Source: Vallitalea maricola
GTDB lineage: Bacteria > Bacillota > Clostridia > Lachnospirales > Vallitaleaceae
Length of the DNA: 64,000 bases
Direction: 5' to 3'
Assembly (NCBI RefSeq): GCF_036985595.1
Contig: NZ_BTPU01000025.1
Location: forward strand, 1 to 64,000
Numbering within the stretch: position 1 is the first letter of the stretch; every line of letters starts with the position of its first letter. The notes under the pieces were generated by a model that was not told the DNA's origin, did no database searches, and saw nothing but the letters and a program-made list of their open reading frames with translations. Of this stretch, positions 62,422 through 64,000 are shown one piece after another. Made by a program: the position numbers and the translations under genes.

Positions 62422-64000
62422 TTATCCCGCTTTTTCCCATATTCTCATAACCAGTACAGTCATATCATCTTTCAACATGCCTCCTGTCTTTTCTCTGGCT
62501 GCTTCTAATATGTAATCAGCCATATCCTGTGGATTTCTACTATCCAATTTATGTAGAGACTCCTCTACCCACTTCTCTTTATCAATCTCCTCATCCTCGC
62601 AATCTAATATTCCATCTGTAACCATTATAACCATATCGCCATTTCTTAGATTCTTGGTAGTTGATTCACTTTCTATCTCATTCAACATCCCCATAGGGAG
62701 TGATGTTGATTTTACTACCTCTACTTTATTTCCTCTCTTTATGAATGACGATGCAGCCCCAATTTTTACAAATTCACATACACCTGTATATCTATCAACT
62801 AAACCCATATCCAGAGTTGAAAAAGTTTGCTCACTAGATTTTAATACAAGTATTGAATTTATCATTTTTATTGCTGTTTCACCATCAAATCCTGCTTCCA
62901 GCAATTGTTCTAATAATTCAATAGCAGCTTTACTTTCTTTGAAAGCTTTCAATCCTGTACCCATTCCATCTGAGAGTGCAACGATATCTTGTCCTTTTGG
63001 CAGATTCAAAAAGGTATAGCTGTCACCGGATATGTCTTTATAGTCCTTACTGGCTCTAGCGACCCCTTTTGCAATTCTGTAAACCTCACTTTCAATAAAT
63101 TTCACTTGACAATATTTACTCCCATTAATATATTTGCACCCTTCTTCTAATCTCATTTTTTTCTTGGTGAATTTATTAATTACAGGAGTTATATCTTTCA
63201 TGCTTTTCGTTTTATCTCCACTATATTTTATCTTGAGACTTACTTCCATCCTTTGGTTACTTGCTTTATATACCACCACATCTTTTACAATAATATCGTC
63301 CTTTTTTAATTCCTCAGAAATTTTATTTTCCAAATCTGTATTAAACTCTATATTCTTATATAAATTATTTCCTAACTTGTCAATGATATCTGCAACGGAA
63401 TAAAACTGCTGGGATATTAGTTGTCTGTTTTCAGCAATTTTATTTTCCCAAGTTAGATTTATTTTATATAACTCAAATAATCTATTTGTTGTTATTATGA
63501 ATTCCTTTGGCTTTATACATTTTTTAATAAAGACATCAGGAATATCATCTTCGGTTATCTGATTTTTATTTTCTACAGCGGAAAAAATACTAAATACTGT
63601 TCTATATGTATCATAAAACTCTTTTTGCCAGCACATTTTGCACATGCTACAGTCTTTACATACTTTTTCCGCTACATCATCTAAGAGCTTATTCACCTCC
63701 TCAGTTGTTAGATTCACTCTCCTTTCAGATATATGTTCAAAAGTCTTAGCAATATTTTGAAAAGAATCGGAAAAATTGTTTAACTTCTCACTGATGATTC
63801 CTTGTACTTTGTCTATATATTTATCCTCTTCTATTGAGGTTTTTTTCATTGAATATATCTGCTCTTGTTCGTTGGGTAATATAGCAAATATACCTACACT
63901 TACAATCAAGGCTTTTACTATCTGGAAATCCAGGTTAAGGGGAGATATGAAATACCATAAACCAATTGTCCCTAGAGAAAATCCTATTATACTACCTACT
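62422..64000 (-). CDS. spoIIE: Stage II sporulation protein E, C-terminal part (cut by window edge)
   Basis: The frame is open from the stop at 62422 to the window end without interruption (about 525 residues). The N-terminal piece carries hydrophobic segments (GSIIGFSLGTIGLWYFI and VKALIVSVGIFAILP), the last transmembrane helices of SpoIIE. A regulatory region with a Cys cluster (CKDCSMCKMCW) follows, then the PP2C phosphatase domain (FLNLPKGQDIVALSDGMGTG and MVTDGILDCED metal-binding Asp residues). It dephosphorylates SpoIIAA-P to activate sigma-F at the septum. The apparent TTG start at 63909 is not the real one. It shows that the organism forms endospores. Confidence 0.95.
   Translation of the reverse strand, partial: VGSIIGFSLGTIGLWYFISPLNLDFQIVKALIVSVGIFAILPNEQEQIYSMKKTSIEEDKYIDKVQGIISEKLNNFSDSFQNIAKTFEHISERRVNLTTEEVNKLLDDVAEKVCKDCSMCKMCWQKEFYDTYRTVFSIFSAVENKNQITEDDIPDVFIKKCIKPKEFIITTNRLFELYKINLTWENKIAENRQLISQQFYSVADIIDKLGNNLYKNIEFNTDLENKISEELKKDDIIVKDVVVYKASNQRMEVSLKIKYSGDKTKSMKDITPVINKFTKKKMRLEEGCKYINGSKYCQVKFIESEVYRIAKGVARASKDYKDISGDSYTFLNLPKGQDIVALSDGMGTGLKAFKESKAAIELLEQLLEAGFDGETAIKMINSILVLKSSEQTFSTLDMGLVDRYTGVCEFVKIGAASSFIKRGNKVEVVKSTSLPMGMLNEIESESTTKNLRNGDMVIMVTDGILDCEDEEIDKEKWVEESLHKLDSRNPQDMADYILEAAREKTGGMLKDDMTVLVMRIWEKAG

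Noticed and set aside
62422..63909. Complete 495-residue SpoIIE-like phosphatase starting at TTG
   Set aside because: The frame stays open to the window edge and encodes further membrane helices, so it is the cut end of a normal spoIIE.

Overview
The window reads as low-GC, endospore-forming Clostridia (Bacillota). It has AT-rich intergenic DNA with consensus TTGACA/TATAAT promoters, a spoIIE-tilS-hpt-ftsH block, a PBSX/diffocin-type phage-tail cluster and a large starch/maltodextrin gene set. Gene content and style suggest the Lachnospirales (Vallitalea-like) side, but that is an impression and not a search result.

Layout. 1-235 is the 5' end of a 16S rRNA gene on the minus strand, with its promoter near 400. 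721-3645 holds a secreted alpha-amylase behind a small secreted starch-binding protein. 4041-19270 is a headless contractile phage-tail module (tailocin): sheath, tube, frameshifted tail-assembly chaperone, tape measure, LysM and hub proteins, baseplate, tail fibre and holins. It has no terminase, portal, capsid, integrase or recognisable endolysin. Two paralogous sigma-region-4-like regulators sit at its upstream end, with a MerR-controlled ABC exporter (16279-18561) lodged between them on the opposite strand. 19333-28492 is a maltodextrin operon (binding protein, membrane protein, MalF, MalG, MsmX-type ATPase, GH13 enzyme, LacI repressor). 28833-29813 is an ImmR-type repressor and ImmA-type metalloprotease pair.

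The most interesting point is a regulatory circuit written in the DNA. A 15-bp palindrome (consensus TACTCAWWAYGAGTA) lies in the 17-bp spacer of two perfect sigma-A promoters, one for ImmR/ImmA (28833-28861) and one for tailocin regulator 2 (19198-19226). Two more copies lie near the second promoter. A separate bipartite element (CGTGTTAATGTCGT, 7 nt, then an extended -10) precedes three tailocin units: regulator 1, the structural operon and the holin genes. The inferred cascade is ImmR repression, ImmA-dependent release, regulator 2, box promoters, regulator 1 amplification, then particle and lysis genes. This resembles the PBSX Xre/XkdA/Xpf logic, but the repressor pair is separated from the tail module by a 9-kb sugar operon.

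29814-35250 contains decayed DNA (a fused sigma/anti-sigma pseudogene, a truncated Mrr-type protein, helix-turn-helix remnants) around an intact HelD helicase. 35287-43713 is a visibly GC-richer acquired island: a small HTH protein, a two-component system, a DUF2442-like protein and a 1918-residue S-layer surface protein. 43714-45080 is again decayed. From 45080 onward the DNA looks like core genome: tRNA-Ser, cold-shock protein, an FtsX-type ABC exporter with its two-component system, another GH13 enzyme, asparaginase, a DinG-like helicase, a YqxD protein, then ftsH, hpt, tilS and a spoIIE cut by the window edge.
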